Source of the DNA: Roseateles_B sp041906185
GTDB lineage: Bacteria; Pseudomonadota; Gammaproteobacteria; Burkholderiales; Burkholderiaceae_C
NCBI GenBank assembly: GCA_041906185.1
Contig: JAYRJQ010000015.1
Location: 62,001-126,000 of the forward strand
DNA length: 64,000 nucleotides
Reading direction: 5' to 3'
The notes under the pieces are model-generated. The model saw nothing but the letters and a program-made list of their open reading frames with translations. It made no database searches and had not been told where the DNA came from. A program made the position numbers and the translations under genes. Shown here one piece after another: positions 9,701-16,946 of the stretch (the stretch's first letter is position 1; each line of letters begins with the position of its first letter).

Positions 9701-10090
9701 GTCTTCCGCGGCCATGCCGTGGTGCTGATGAACGAGGAGACCTACTCCGACGGCGAGACCTTCTCGGAGGGCTTCAAGCGCCTGAACATCGGCCCTGTGA
9801 TCGGCAAGACGAGCTCCGGCGCGGGCGTGTGGCTGTCCGACCGCAACCGCCTGGTGGACAACGGCATCATGCGTGCCGCCGAGACCGGCCAGATGGACAT
9901 CAACGGCAAGTTCCTCATCGAGGGCAAGGGCGTGACGCCGGACATCGAGGTGGACAACCTGCCGCGCGCCACGTTCAAGGGCCAGGATGCGCAGCTGGAG
10001 CGCGCCATCACCGAGCTGAAGAAGCGCATGGCGGAGCAGCCGGTCGTGCAGCCCAAGCCCGGCCCCTATCCGCGCCCCGTCAAGCCCTGA
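6749..10090 (+). CDS. Tricorn-like S41 peptidase with beta-propellers and PDZ domain
   Basis: This is a 1113-residue exported peptidase. The signal peptide covers about residues 1-29 and ends in SALAG. WD40/TolB-like propeller repeats follow (SPDGQWLAFTAQYD, SADGKTLFFTRNG, SFAPNGERVVLAARG, SPAFSPDGKWLYFVSDR). A Lys/Ala/Asp/Glu-rich linker lies at about 558-596. Next come a tricorn C1 region with the catalytic His region (EISALHSQVNPGD, His about 774), a PDZ domain (LGIKAGDVITAVNGRKA) and the S41 core with the expected nucleophile in NEETYSDGETF (Ser about 1000). It probably trims peptides in the periplasm. A GAGG-type RBS precedes the ATG. It ends at a strong terminator shared with tyrS. The family call is firm; the substrate is not known. 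Confidence 0.9.
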   Translation: MKTTSRFRPAPLALACALLTLGATSALAGQNGFYRQPALQGNTVYFVGEGDLWRVAAQGGEATRITSHPGLETQPAVSPDGQWLAFTAQYDSGTEIYVMPAAGGVPKRLTWEGGGMRVWGFSASGEVIYTGLDSRPGSQLFAIDPKTMQRRALPVAQASDAALSADGKTLFFTRNGLRGDNARQYRGGALARLWTLDLSSEAEARPFIAEGANDRRPMPYRAGNEARVAFLSDRDGTVNLWSVNAAGGDLRQHTQHKGWDIRHASIDNGRVVYALGADLYLADLAQGTPAHKLDITLGGDFDQQRARWIKRPQDFLTEASFAPNGERVVLAARGHLATQGVGPLRRAELPVPADGACKKSEFSSDSKQVFAICDFSDEQEIWRFPANGLGKPEQVTHGATTLRTALAPSPDGRYIAHTDKEGRLYLTDLKAQPQPSTQVIGQDKLEANPADLTWSSDGKALAYVMPQGNPDRNVLMLYTLADGKTHRLSSDRYDSQSPAFSPDGKWLYFVSDRNFQVTGNGSPWGDRNMGAFFDKRGKVYALALQPGLRSPFAPKDELEVEAKPDAKSDAKTEAKPDAKADGKSEAKPDPKAKPAIVTEGLAQRLYEVPLPAGNYRGLRTDGKRLWFLDQDLERKTSLKSFAIDNQGTPAEVLSGDVRSYELSADGKKLMLMRGSAGGPELLIVDAAPKLPPETGKFQVRWSDWQIATQPRAEWKQMFNDAWRMHRDHFYDKAMHGVDWKAVRTKYEPLLERLTDRYELAELMAQMVGEISALHSQVNPGDTRQGPEEPGIAGLGARLSKVAEGWRIDHLYAADPELPNEAGPLAAPGLGIKAGDVITAVNGRKAAEAPHIVELLRGQAGKQVLLDLKTADGKAVQKIVMPVAARRDNELRYNDWRVSRARIVEQAGEGRIGYVHLRAMGPNDIADFAREFYAASDRDGLIIDVRYNNGGNIDSWVLEKLLRRAWAFWQRRSPEGAKPYPNMQHVFRGHAVVLMNEETYSDGETFSEGFKRLNIGPVIGKTSSGAGVWLSDRNRLVDNGIMRAAETGQMDINGKFLIEGKGVTPDIEVDNLPRATFKGQDAQLERAITELKKRMAEQPVVQPKPGPYPRPVKP

Positions 10091-10132
10091 CCCCGTCGCC
10101 GGCCCGCGTCATCGGGCCGGCCCGGAAACGAC

Positions 10133-10158
10133 AACGGGAGGCCCTGGGCCTCCCGTTT
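10133..10158. terminator. Bidirectional terminator between the S41 peptidase gene and tyrS
   Basis: The 11-bp stem AACGGGAGGCC/GGCCTCCCGTT with loop CTG is followed by T-rich sequence on the plus strand. A separate 9-bp stem, GCCGGCCCG/CGGGCCGGC, lies just before it at 10098-10121. It sits between convergent genes and can serve both. Confidence 0.75.
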
Positions 10159-10176
10159 GTCATGGCGCGGTCGATC

Positions 10177-11424
10177 TCAGGCGATCGTGACCTTGGCGAA
10201 CTTGCGCTTGCCCACCTGCACGACGACCGTGCACGCCTCGAGCTTCAGGCCCTTGTCGCTGATGACGGTGCCGTCGATGCGCACGCCGCCCTGCTCGATC
10301 ATGCGCATGCCTTCGCTGTTGGAGGCCACGAGGCCGGCGGACTTCAGCACCGCCGCAATGCCCATCGGCGCACCGCTGAGGCTCACCTCGGGGATGTCAT
10401 CGGGAATGCCGCCCTTGGCGCGGTTGTTGAAGTCGGCCTCGGCAGACTCGGCCGCGGCCGCATTGTGGAAGCGGGCCGTGATCTCCTTGGCCAGCAGGAC
10501 CTTGGCGTCCTTCGGGTTGCGGCCGCCCTCGACTTCCTTCTTCAGCGCAGCGATCTCGTCCAGGCTCTTGAAGGACAGCAGGTTGAACCACTTCCACATC
10601 AGCTCGTCACTGATGGACAGGATCTTGGCGAACATGCTGTTCGCGGGCTCGGTGATGCCCACGTAGTTGTTCTTGGACTTGGACATCTTGTCCACGCCAT
10701 CCAGGCCCTCCAGCAACGGCATGGTCAGGATGCACTGCGGCTCCTGGCCGTACTCCGCCTGCAGGTGGCGGCCCATCAGCAGATTGAACTTCTGGTCCGT
10801 GCCGCCCAGCTCCAGGTCGGACTTCAGCGCGACGGAGTCATAGCCCTGCATCAGCGGGTAGAGGAACTCGTGCACCGAGATGGGCGTCTGGCTGGCGAAG
10901 CGCTTGGCGAAGTCGTCGCGCTCCATCATGCGGGCCACGGTGTACTTGGCGGCCAGCTGGATCATGCCGCTGGCGCCCAGGGGCTCGCTCCATTCGCTGT
11001 TGTAGCGAATCTCCGTGCGTGCCGGATCCAGCACCAGGCTGGCCTGCTTGTAGTAGGTCTCGGCGTTGGCCTTGATCTGCTCCTTGGTCAGCGGCGGACG
11101 CGTGCTGTTGCGGCCCGACGGGTCGCCGATCATGGAGGTGAAGTCGCCGATCAGGAAGATCACCTGATGCCCCAGATCCTGGAGCTGGCGCATCTTGTTC
11201 AGCACCACGGTGTGGCCGATGTGGATGTCCGGCGCCGTCGGGTCCAGGCCCAGCTTGATGCGCAGCGGCGTGCCGGTGGCCTCCGAGCGGGCCAGCTTCT
11301 GGACCCAGTCCGACTGCGGCAGCAGCTCCTCGCAGCCCCGCAGGCTGACGCGCAGGGCCTCCTGCACGCGGTCGGTGACGGGGTAGGCCGGCTTGGCGGG
11401 GGTGTCGGTTCGCAATTCGGACAT
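10177..11424 (-). CDS. tyrS: Tyrosyl-tRNA synthetase
   Basis: TyrS charges tRNA-Tyr in the cytoplasm. The 415-residue class I synthetase has the HIGH signature as HIGHTVVLNKM (about residue 68) and KMSKS as VDKMSKSKNNYVG (about residue 245). The specificity region YDSVALKSDLELGGTDQKFNLLMGR follows the family pattern. A C-terminal S4-type RNA-binding domain begins near residue 340 (LSGAPMGIAAVLKSAGLVASNSEGMRMI). The length and motif spacing resemble the TyrZ-like subgroup. It is divergent from the M23 peptidase gene. Identity is secure. Confidence 0.97.
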   Translation of the reverse strand: MSELRTDTPAKPAYPVTDRVQEALRVSLRGCEELLPQSDWVQKLARSEATGTPLRIKLGLDPTAPDIHIGHTVVLNKMRQLQDLGHQVIFLIGDFTSMIGDPSGRNSTRPPLTKEQIKANAETYYKQASLVLDPARTEIRYNSEWSEPLGASGMIQLAAKYTVARMMERDDFAKRFASQTPISVHEFLYPLMQGYDSVALKSDLELGGTDQKFNLLMGRHLQAEYGQEPQCILTMPLLEGLDGVDKMSKSKNNYVGITEPANSMFAKILSISDELMWKWFNLLSFKSLDEIAALKKEVEGGRNPKDAKVLLAKEITARFHNAAAAESAEADFNNRAKGGIPDDIPEVSLSGAPMGIAAVLKSAGLVASNSEGMRMIEQGGVRIDGTVISDKGLKLEACTVVVQVGKRKFAKVTIA

Positions 11425-11485
11425 GAAGAGCTCTCGTGAGGGCGATGCGCAGCGGAAATCGGCCGGATGACGGGTTTCCCAGCCC

Positions 11486-11512
11486 TTGATCTAGGGGGTC
11501 CCTGGGTATACT
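11486..11512 (+). promoter_or_regulatory. Sigma-70-type promoter candidate for the M23 peptidase gene
   Basis: TTGATC at 11486-11491 and a near-consensus TATACT at 11507-11512 are separated by 15 bases (16 if the -35 is read as CTTGAT). It lies in the tyrS/M23 divergent gap. It implies a leader of about 140 bases before the GTG at 11662 and argues against the longer upstream start. Confidence 0.5.
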
Positions 11513-11661
11513 CGGCGCCAGTTTTGGCCTCAGCGGCCATCTTTGGACGGCCGCAAAAGTGCTGGATTCTAGTGGACGGTCCCTCGCGGACCGCGTCGCA
11601 TCCAGGCCACCCGCGTCGGTGCGGTCCGAAGCAAGTGCAAAGAAGACCGGGACCCGCAAGC

Positions 11662-13044
11662 GTGACTGACTGGACCAAGGAACTGAAACAGGTGCTGGGA
11701 CATGCCGAGGCCTTCGCGGCTCGCCATCCGCGCGCCCTGACAGGCAGCCTCGTGGGCCTGCTGAGCTGTTTTGCCGTGACGGCCTTTGGCGTCGCGCCGC
11801 TCGCACCTGACGCCCAGGACCTGCCCCAGACCACCATCGCCGAGGCCGTGCGCTCGCACGACCTCTCGGCCCAGCTGGCCGAACTGGCCGAGCATGAGGT
11901 GGCGCTCTCCCGCAACGACCTCACCCGCGCCAGCGACACGGCCGACAGCCTGCTCAAGCGCATGGGCGCCTTCGACCCCGAGTTCGCCGCCTTCCTGCGC
12001 ACCGACCCCAACGCGCGCCGCGTCCTCCAGGGTCGCGCCGGCAAGCTCATCCAGGTCAACGCCCTGCCCTCGGGCCGCGTGGAGTCCCTGGTTGCCCGAT
12101 TCCCGGCGGAACGCCCGGAGCTGCAATCCACGCACTTCAGCCGCCTGCGCATCGAGCGCAGTGGCAGCCGGATCGCCGCCATCCTGGAAACCGCGCCGCT
12201 GCAATCGCAGGTGCGCCTGGCCAGTGGCACGATCCGCAGCTCGCTGTGGGCCGCCACGGACGACGCCCGCATTCCGGACGCCATCGCCTCCCAGATCGCC
12301 GAGATGTTCTCGGGCGACATCGACTTCCACCGCGAACTGCGCAAGGGCGACCGCTTCTCGGTCGTCTACGAAGGCCTGACGGCCGACGGCGAGCCCATCA
12401 CCTGGGACGGCGGCGCCGGCAAGGTGCTCGCGGGCGAATTCGTCAACAACGGCCGCAGCTACAGCGCCGTCTGGTTCCGCGACAGCGCCACCGGCAAGGG
12501 CAACTTCTACACCATGGACGGGCAGAGCAAGCGCCGCGCCTTCCTGGCCAGCCCGCTGCCCTTCTCCCGCGTGACCTCGGGCTTCTCGATGCGCATGCAT
12601 CCGATCCTGCAGACCTGGCGCGCCCACCTGGGCGTGGACTATGGCGCCCCCACCGGCACCGCCGTGCAGACGGTCGGCGATGGGGTCGTCGAGTCGGCCG
12701 GCTGGCAGAACGGCTTCGGCAATGTCGTCCATGTGCGCCATAGCAATGACCGCGTGACGGTCTACGCCCACCTGAGCCGCATCGACGTCAAGAAGGGCCA
12801 GCGCGTGGAGCAGGGCCAGAAGATCGGGGCCGTCGGTGCGACCGGCTGGGCCACCGGGCCGCACCTGCACTTCGAATTCCGCGTGAAGGGTGCGCACCAG
12901 GACCCGCGCGTCATTGCCCGCGCCTCCGAATCGCTGACGCTGCCCGGCTACGCGAAGAACCAGTTCCAGCAGACGGCACTCGCCGCGCGCACGCAGATCG
13001 ACGTCGCCCGCTCGCTCGGCCAGGGCGTCAGCGACGCCGACTGA
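11662..13044 (+). CDS. M23 (LytM) murein endopeptidase, membrane-anchored
   Basis: The predicted product is 460 residues from GTG 11662 (MTDWTKELKQVLG). A hydrophobic segment at about 33-52 should anchor the protein with its bulk in the periplasm. An opacity-associated/SPOR-like middle region is followed by the C-terminal LytM fold with intact zinc ligands: HLGVDYGAP (H322, D326) and GPHLHFEFR (H401, H403). It resembles MepM-type DD-endopeptidases that cut peptide crosslinks to let murein expand. A longer reading from 11467 would begin upstream of the likely promoter and is not favoured. It is followed 27 bases later by anmK, so cell-wall cutting and recycling appear coupled. Confidence 0.9.
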   Translation: MTDWTKELKQVLGHAEAFAARHPRALTGSLVGLLSCFAVTAFGVAPLAPDAQDLPQTTIAEAVRSHDLSAQLAELAEHEVALSRNDLTRASDTADSLLKRMGAFDPEFAAFLRTDPNARRVLQGRAGKLIQVNALPSGRVESLVARFPAERPELQSTHFSRLRIERSGSRIAAILETAPLQSQVRLASGTIRSSLWAATDDARIPDAIASQIAEMFSGDIDFHRELRKGDRFSVVYEGLTADGEPITWDGGAGKVLAGEFVNNGRSYSAVWFRDSATGKGNFYTMDGQSKRRAFLASPLPFSRVTSGFSMRMHPILQTWRAHLGVDYGAPTGTAVQTVGDGVVESAGWQNGFGNVVHVRHSNDRVTVYAHLSRIDVKKGQRVEQGQKIGAVGATGWATGPHLHFEFRVKGAHQDPRVIARASESLTLPGYAKNQFQQTALAARTQIDVARSLGQGVSDAD

Positions 13045-13071
13045 TCGCGGCCTGCCCGCACAGACGGCGCC

Positions 13072-14232
13072 ATGAGCGCACCGCCGGTGACCTCGCCAAC
13101 CCACCCCGATGACTCAGCCTCCGGCGCCGAGCACTACCTTGGGTTGATGTCCGGCACCTCGCTGGACGGCGTCGATGCCGTCTTGACGCTGCTCGATCCC
13201 CGTGGCGGGATGCAGGTGATCGATCACGCCTTCGCGCCCTTCGAGCCCACTCTGCGTGACGAGCTCCTGGCCCTGAACACACCGGGAGACAACGAGCTGC
13301 ACCGGGCCGCGCTCGCGGCCAATGGCGTCGCTCGCGCCTACGCCCAATTGGCCCGGACGCTGCAGCAGCGGCACCCTCAGCGACCGATCCGCGCGATCGG
13401 CGCCCATGGGCAGACGGTTCGCCACCGGCCCGGCGAGTTCGATGGCAGCGGCTACACCCTGCAGCTGCTCAATGCCGCCCTGCTGGCGGAGCTGACCGGT
13501 ATCGGCGTCGTGTCCGACCTGCGCAGCCGTGACGTCGCGGCGGGCGGCCAGGGCGCACCGCTGGTGCCCGCCTTCCATCAGGCGGTCTTTGCGGGGCGTT
13601 GCGAGGCGGTGCTCAATGTGGGCGGCATCAGCAATGTGAGCCTGCTGAGTCTCGACCCGGGTGGCGCGCCACGCGGTTTCGACTGCGGCCCCGGCAACTG
13701 CCTGCTGGACCACTGGATTCACCGCCATCACGGCCTGCCCTACGACGCCGACGGCGCCTGGGCCGCCCAGGGGCAGGTCTTGCCGGCGTTGCTCGCCTCG
13801 ATGCTGGGCGAGCCCTTCTTCCGCCTGCCACCCCCCCGCAGCACGGGGCGGGATCTCTTCAACCCGACATGGCTGCAGGCGCACCTGGCCGCGCTGGGCT
13901 CATCCGCGCGCCCCGTGGACGTGCAGGCCACGCTGCTGGAATTGACTGCCCTCTCCATCGCCGAGGCCCTGCTCGGCCAAAGCGGCACGAACGGTCGGCT
14001 GGCCGTGTGCGGGGGCGGCGCCCTGAATCGTCGCCTGATGCAGGCGCTGGCTGCGGCCCTGCCCGGCTGGTCCATCCAGGCCAGCGACGCCCTGGGCCTG
14101 CCTGCCATGCAGGTGGAGGCCGCCGCCTTTGCCTGGCTCGCCATGCGGCACGTCGAGCGGTTGGCCGGCAATCTGCCCGTCGTCACGGGGGCCTCGGGTT
14201 CGCGCATCCTGGGTGCTTGGCATCCCGCATGA
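13072..14232 (+). CDS. anmK: Anhydro-N-acetylmuramic acid kinase
   Basis: AnmK phosphorylates and opens 1,6-anhydro-MurNAc released by lytic transglycosylases, returning the sugar to murein precursors as MurNAc-6-phosphate. The 386-residue protein has the family ATP-binding motif YLGLMSGTSLDGVDAVL, then IGAHGQTVRHRP, DLRSRDVAAGGQGAPLVPAFH, NVGGISNVSLL and a C-terminal VCGGGALNRRLMQAL. The length is typical. It lies just after the M23 endopeptidase gene and is probably cotranscribed with it. Identity is secure. Confidence 0.96.
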   Translation: MSAPPVTSPTHPDDSASGAEHYLGLMSGTSLDGVDAVLTLLDPRGGMQVIDHAFAPFEPTLRDELLALNTPGDNELHRAALAANGVARAYAQLARTLQQRHPQRPIRAIGAHGQTVRHRPGEFDGSGYTLQLLNAALLAELTGIGVVSDLRSRDVAAGGQGAPLVPAFHQAVFAGRCEAVLNVGGISNVSLLSLDPGGAPRGFDCGPGNCLLDHWIHRHHGLPYDADGAWAAQGQVLPALLASMLGEPFFRLPPPRSTGRDLFNPTWLQAHLAALGSSARPVDVQATLLELTALSIAEALLGQSGTNGRLAVCGGGALNRRLMQALAAALPGWSIQASDALGLPAMQVEAAAFAWLAMRHVERLAGNLPVVTGASGSRILGAWHPA

Positions 14233-14245
14233 GCTCGCCGGCTTG

Positions 14246-14283
14246 AAAAGCAAAACGCCGCAGCGGCCAGGGCCGTGCGGCGT
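14246..14283 (-). terminator. Terminator of erpA, between convergent anmK and erpA
   Basis: The stem ACGCCGCA/TGCGGCGT (14255-14262 with 14276-14283) is extended by an inner CGGCC/GGCCG. Read on the minus strand it is followed by TTTTGCTTTT. It therefore fits the end of the erpA transcript. Confidence 0.75.
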
Positions 14284-14321
14284 CGTCAGGTGCGAAGCCC
14301 TCTTCGGGCCTCGAAGGGCGA

Positions 14322-14696
14322 TCAGACCGAGAAGCTGGACCCGCAGCCGCAGGTCGTGGACGCGTTCGGGTTCTTGATCACGAATTGCGCGCCCTGCAGA
14401 TCTTCCTTGTAGTCGATCTCGGCACCCATGAGGTACTGCAGGCTCATGGCGTCGATCAGCAGCGTGACGCCGTTCTTCATCATCTGCGTGTCATCTTCGT
14501 TGGCCACCTCATCAAAGGTGAAGCCGTACTGGAAGCCCGAGCAGCCACCGCCTTGCACGAAGACGCGCAGCTTCAGCTCCGGATTGCCTTCTTCGGCGAC
14601 GAGGTCACGCACCTTCTCGGCCGCGCTGTCGGTGAAGATGATGGGCGCCGGGATGTCGCTGGGGCCGGCGGTGGTGGATTCGAGAACTGCGCTCAT
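14322..14696 (-). CDS. erpA: Iron-sulfur cluster insertion protein ErpA
   Basis: This A-type carrier hands [4Fe-4S] and [2Fe-2S] clusters to apo-enzymes. It is 124 residues long with the three family cysteines: C52 in GGGCSGFQYGF and C116/C118 in TTCGCGSSF. The N-terminus ahead of the fold is about 15 residues. An AGGA-type RBS lies 8 bases upstream of the ATG. It is downstream of rplM-rpsI on the same strand, an order I associate with betaproteobacteria, but a terminator follows rpsI, so it probably has its own promoter. ErpA is favoured over IscA because of the VFVQGGGCSG form and the lack of isc neighbours. Confidence 0.93.
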   Translation of the reverse strand: MSAVLESTTAGPSDIPAPIIFTDSAAEKVRDLVAEEGNPELKLRVFVQGGGCSGFQYGFTFDEVANEDDTQMMKNGVTLLIDAMSLQYLMGAEIDYKEDLQGAQFVIKNPNASTTCGCGSSFSV

Positions 14697-14841
14697 CGCT
14701 TGTGTCCTGCTGGAGGGAGGTCAGATGGCTGGATTATCTCCCAGCGCTCGACTCAGGTTTTCATCCATGGAGAGCATGACCCGGCACCAAGAAGGGCTTT
14801 GAGCCGCTTGAGGCACTCGAGCACGCCGCCGCAGAAATGAC

Positions 14842-14865
14842 AAAAGGCCGCAGAAGCGGCCTTTC
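14842..14865 (-). terminator. Terminator of the rplM-rpsI operon
   Basis: A 9-bp stem, AAAGGCCGC/GCGGCCTTT with loop AGAA, is followed by TTTTG when read on the minus strand. It lies 64 bases after the rpsI stop. Confidence 0.75.
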
Positions 14866-14928
14866 GGGATGCCGGCAAAGCCCCGAAAGGCTTCGCCAGG
14901 CTTGGCCGGCGTGAACCGGCCAGGAAGA

Positions 14929-15321
14929 TCAGCGCTTGCTGAACTGCTTCCGGCGACGTGCACCGTGCAGACCGACCTTCTTACGCTCGACTTCACGCGC
15001 ATCACGCGTGACGAAGCCGGCGCGGCTCAGTTCGGGCTTCAGGGCTGCGTCGTAGTCGATCAGCGCACGGGTGATGCCCAGACGGACAGCACCGGCTTGG
15101 CCGGACTCGCCACCACCGTGAACGTTCACCTTGATGTCAAAGGCTTCGCCATTGTTGGTCAGCACCAGGGGCTGGCGGGTGACCATGATGGACGTCTGAC
15201 GGCCGAAGTATTGATCCAGCGGCTTGCCGTTGACGATGATCTGGCCCGTGCCCTTCTTGATGAAGACGCGAGCGACCGACGACTTGCGGCGGCCGGTACC
15301 GTAATTCCAGTTTCCGATCAT
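14929..15321 (-). CDS. rpsI: Ribosomal protein S9
   Basis: The 130-residue small-subunit protein opens with NWNYGTGRRKSSVARVFIKKGTG and ends in the basic tail RRRKQFSKR, which reaches the P-site tRNA. Length and termini are standard. It follows rplM by 9 bases in the conserved rplM-rpsI operon. A short MIG extension precedes the family start. Confidence 0.98.
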   Translation of the reverse strand: MIGNWNYGTGRRKSSVARVFIKKGTGQIIVNGKPLDQYFGRQTSIMVTRQPLVLTNNGEAFDIKVNVHGGGESGQAGAVRLGITRALIDYDAALKPELSRAGFVTRDAREVERKKVGLHGARRRKQFSKR

Positions 15322-15330
15322 TGCCGCTCC

Positions 15331-15759
15331 TTAGATTTCCAGAGCCTTGGGCTGCTGGGCGGTGTGCGGGTGGGTACCACCAGCGTAAACCTTCAGCTTC
15401 TTCACCATGGCGTAGCCCAGGGGACCCTTGGGCAGCATGCCCTTGACAGCCTTCTCCAGGGCGCGGCCCGGATGCTTGGCTTGCATGTCCTTGAACTTGG
15501 TGGCGTAGATGCCGCCGGGGAAGCCGCTGTGGCGGTAGTACACCTTGTCGGTGGCCTTGTTGCCGGTCACGCGCAGCTTGTCTGCGTTGATCACGACGAT
15601 GAAGTCACCGGTGTCCACGTGAGGCGTGTAAATGGCCTTGTGCTTGCCGCGCAAACGGAGTGCCACTTCGCTGGCAACACGTCCGAGCACCTTGTCGGTG
15701 GCGTCAATCACAAACCACTCGTGCGTCACCTCGGCCGGCTTGGCGCTGAAGGTCTTCAT
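15331..15759 (-). CDS. rplM: Ribosomal protein L13
   Basis: The 142-residue large-subunit protein opens with MKTFSAKPAEVTHEWFVIDATDKVLGRVASEVA and has GDFIVVINADKLRVTGNK and MLPKGPLGYAMVKKLKVYAG. It is the first gene of the L13-S9 operon. A sigma-70-type promoter lies about 200 bases upstream, leaving a long untranslated leader. In E. coli the equivalent leader is the target of L13 autoregulation (known there; not shown here). Confidence 0.98.
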   Translation of the reverse strand: MKTFSAKPAEVTHEWFVIDATDKVLGRVASEVALRLRGKHKAIYTPHVDTGDFIVVINADKLRVTGNKATDKVYYRHSGFPGGIYATKFKDMQAKHPGRALEKAVKGMLPKGPLGYAMVKKLKVYAGGTHPHTAQQPKALEI

Positions 15760-15964
15760 GAGTTGCTTTCGTTGGCTGCAGCAAGGCCAAAAACACCCGC
15801 TGCAGCAGTCGCTGGCTGAAATCTCTACGTCTGGGCCCCCGTTCGGTGCCGCTTCTTTGCCTGCTGCAACCGCTCTTTCGAAGGGCTCCAGCCTGCTCGC
15901 GACCTCTCACGTCGTGGCGCCAAGGCGCATCCTTCCCCGCAGCCAAATACGAGGAAAGCCCGCG
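15760..15964 (-). promoter_or_regulatory. Long 5' leader of rplM-rpsI
   Basis: About 200 bases separate the rplM promoter from the start codon and contain no ORF of their own. Such a leader could carry an autoregulatory L13 site by analogy with enterobacteria. I cannot identify a specific structure by eye. The rest of the gap, to 16095, holds the promoter and the start region of the divergent GNAT gene. Confidence 0.4.
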
Positions 15965-15993
15965 AGTGTACCCAAATCGAGCCCCTTCAGCAA
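15965..15993 (-). promoter_or_regulatory. Sigma-70 promoter of rplM-rpsI
   Basis: On the minus strand, TTGCTG (15988-15993) and TACACT (15965-15970) are separated by exactly 17 bases. Both boxes and the spacing are close to consensus, as expected for a ribosomal protein operon. Confidence 0.7.
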
Positions 15994-16095
15994 GCAGGCC
16001 GCGCGCCGGAATGCCGACCAGATCAAGGCCCGCTGGCAAGCACCCCGCTAACATGCACGCATGCCCCAGCCCTTCCGGCTGTGTGGAGGCTGCCC

Positions 16096-16833
16096 ATGAC
16101 TGCCCACGAACCCTCGTCCCTGGCCGACCCCGGCCACACCGAACCCGAACCGAGCGCCCTGGGCTGGCTGCCCCAGAAGCTGGGCCTGCAGCGCTTCGCC
16201 AGCTGGGTGCCCATCCGCTCGCTGGCCCGCCGTCACCGCCGCCGCATCCTCACGCACCTGCTGAGCCTCAGCGAGCGGGACCGCTACCTGCGCTTCGGCT
16301 ACCCCGCCAGCGACGAGCAGATCACCAAGTACGCCATGAACCTGGACTTCGCCCGTGACGAGGTCCTCGGCATCTTCAACCGCCGCCTCCAGCTCGTGGC
16401 CATGGCTCACCTAGCCTACGAGCCCGCCCCGCAGCGCCAGGGCAAGCCAGCCATGGCCGAGTTCGGTGTCTCGGTGTTGGCGAGCGCCCGGGGCCGCGGC
16501 TTCGGCGCGCGCCTGTTCGAGCACGCCGCCCTGCACGCCCGCAACCGCGGCATCGAGACGCTCTTCATCCATGCCCTGAGCGAGAACGCCCCTATGCTGC
16601 GGATCGCCCGCAATGCCGGCGCGACGGTCGAGCGGGACGGCAGCGAATCCGAGGCCTGGCTGCGCCTGCCGCCGGACTCGGTCTCCTCCCACGTCGGCGA
16701 GGCCATCGAGCGCCACATGGCCGAGCTCGACTTCCAGTTCAAACGCCATGTCCGGGCCTTCGGGGACTTCATCGACGGCGTGGCCGAGGTGAAGTCGCAA
16801 TACCGCGACGCCGGCAAGGCCGCCAAGCAATAG
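16096..16833 (+). CDS. GNAT-family N-acetyltransferase
   Basis: This is a 245-residue protein from ATG 16096, which has a perfect GGAGG RBS 6 bases upstream; the GTG at 16081 would place the RBS inside the gene. The GNAT core runs from about residue 50 to 195. It includes RDRYLRFGYPASDEQI, a beta4 strand (MAEFGVSVLASARGRGFGARLFEHA) with an acetyl-CoA loop of the RGRGFG type, and IETLFIHALSENAPMLRIARNAGATVERDG. A C-terminal helical tail of about 50 residues is outside the domain. The acceptor substrate is unknown. Confidence 0.85.
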   Translation: MTAHEPSSLADPGHTEPEPSALGWLPQKLGLQRFASWVPIRSLARRHRRRILTHLLSLSERDRYLRFGYPASDEQITKYAMNLDFARDEVLGIFNRRLQLVAMAHLAYEPAPQRQGKPAMAEFGVSVLASARGRGFGARLFEHAALHARNRGIETLFIHALSENAPMLRIARNAGATVERDGSESEAWLRLPPDSVSSHVGEAIERHMAELDFQFKRHVRAFGDFIDGVAEVKSQYRDAGKAAKQ

Positions 16834-16875
16834 TCGGCCACGCCGCGCGCCCGGCGGTTCCGCCCTGGTTACACT

Positions 16876-16938
16876 TTGACGACAGCCCGACCGGCCGGGT
16901 TCGCCCCGGTCGCGTCGACCGGTCCCTCCTGTCGTCAA
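16876..16938 (+). promoter_or_regulatory. Perfect 10-bp inverted repeat enclosing the leader of the DUF2726 gene
   Basis: TTGACGACAG (16876-16885) and CTGTCGTCAA (16929-16938) are exact inverted copies. The DNA between them forms a second GACCGG...CCGGTC hairpin with a TTCG loop. A TACACT -10-like hexamer at 16870-16875 comes just before. In RNA the whole leader would fold into one long structure ending a few bases before the AAGG RBS and the ATG at 16947. It is a possible translational control element. Confidence 0.45.
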
Positions 16939-16946
16939 CAAGGCCC

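Noticed and set aside
1605..9715. Very long minus-strand open frames (for example 1605-5660 and 5246-9715)
   Set aside because: They run antisense to well-identified genes, have His/Arg/Gly-rich composition and no family motif. Such shadow frames are expected in DNA this GC-rich.
11467..11661. N-terminal extension of the M23 peptidase from ATG 11467
   Set aside because: It would start upstream of the probable TATACT promoter and adds 65 residues without family similarity. GTG 11662 directly precedes the membrane anchor.
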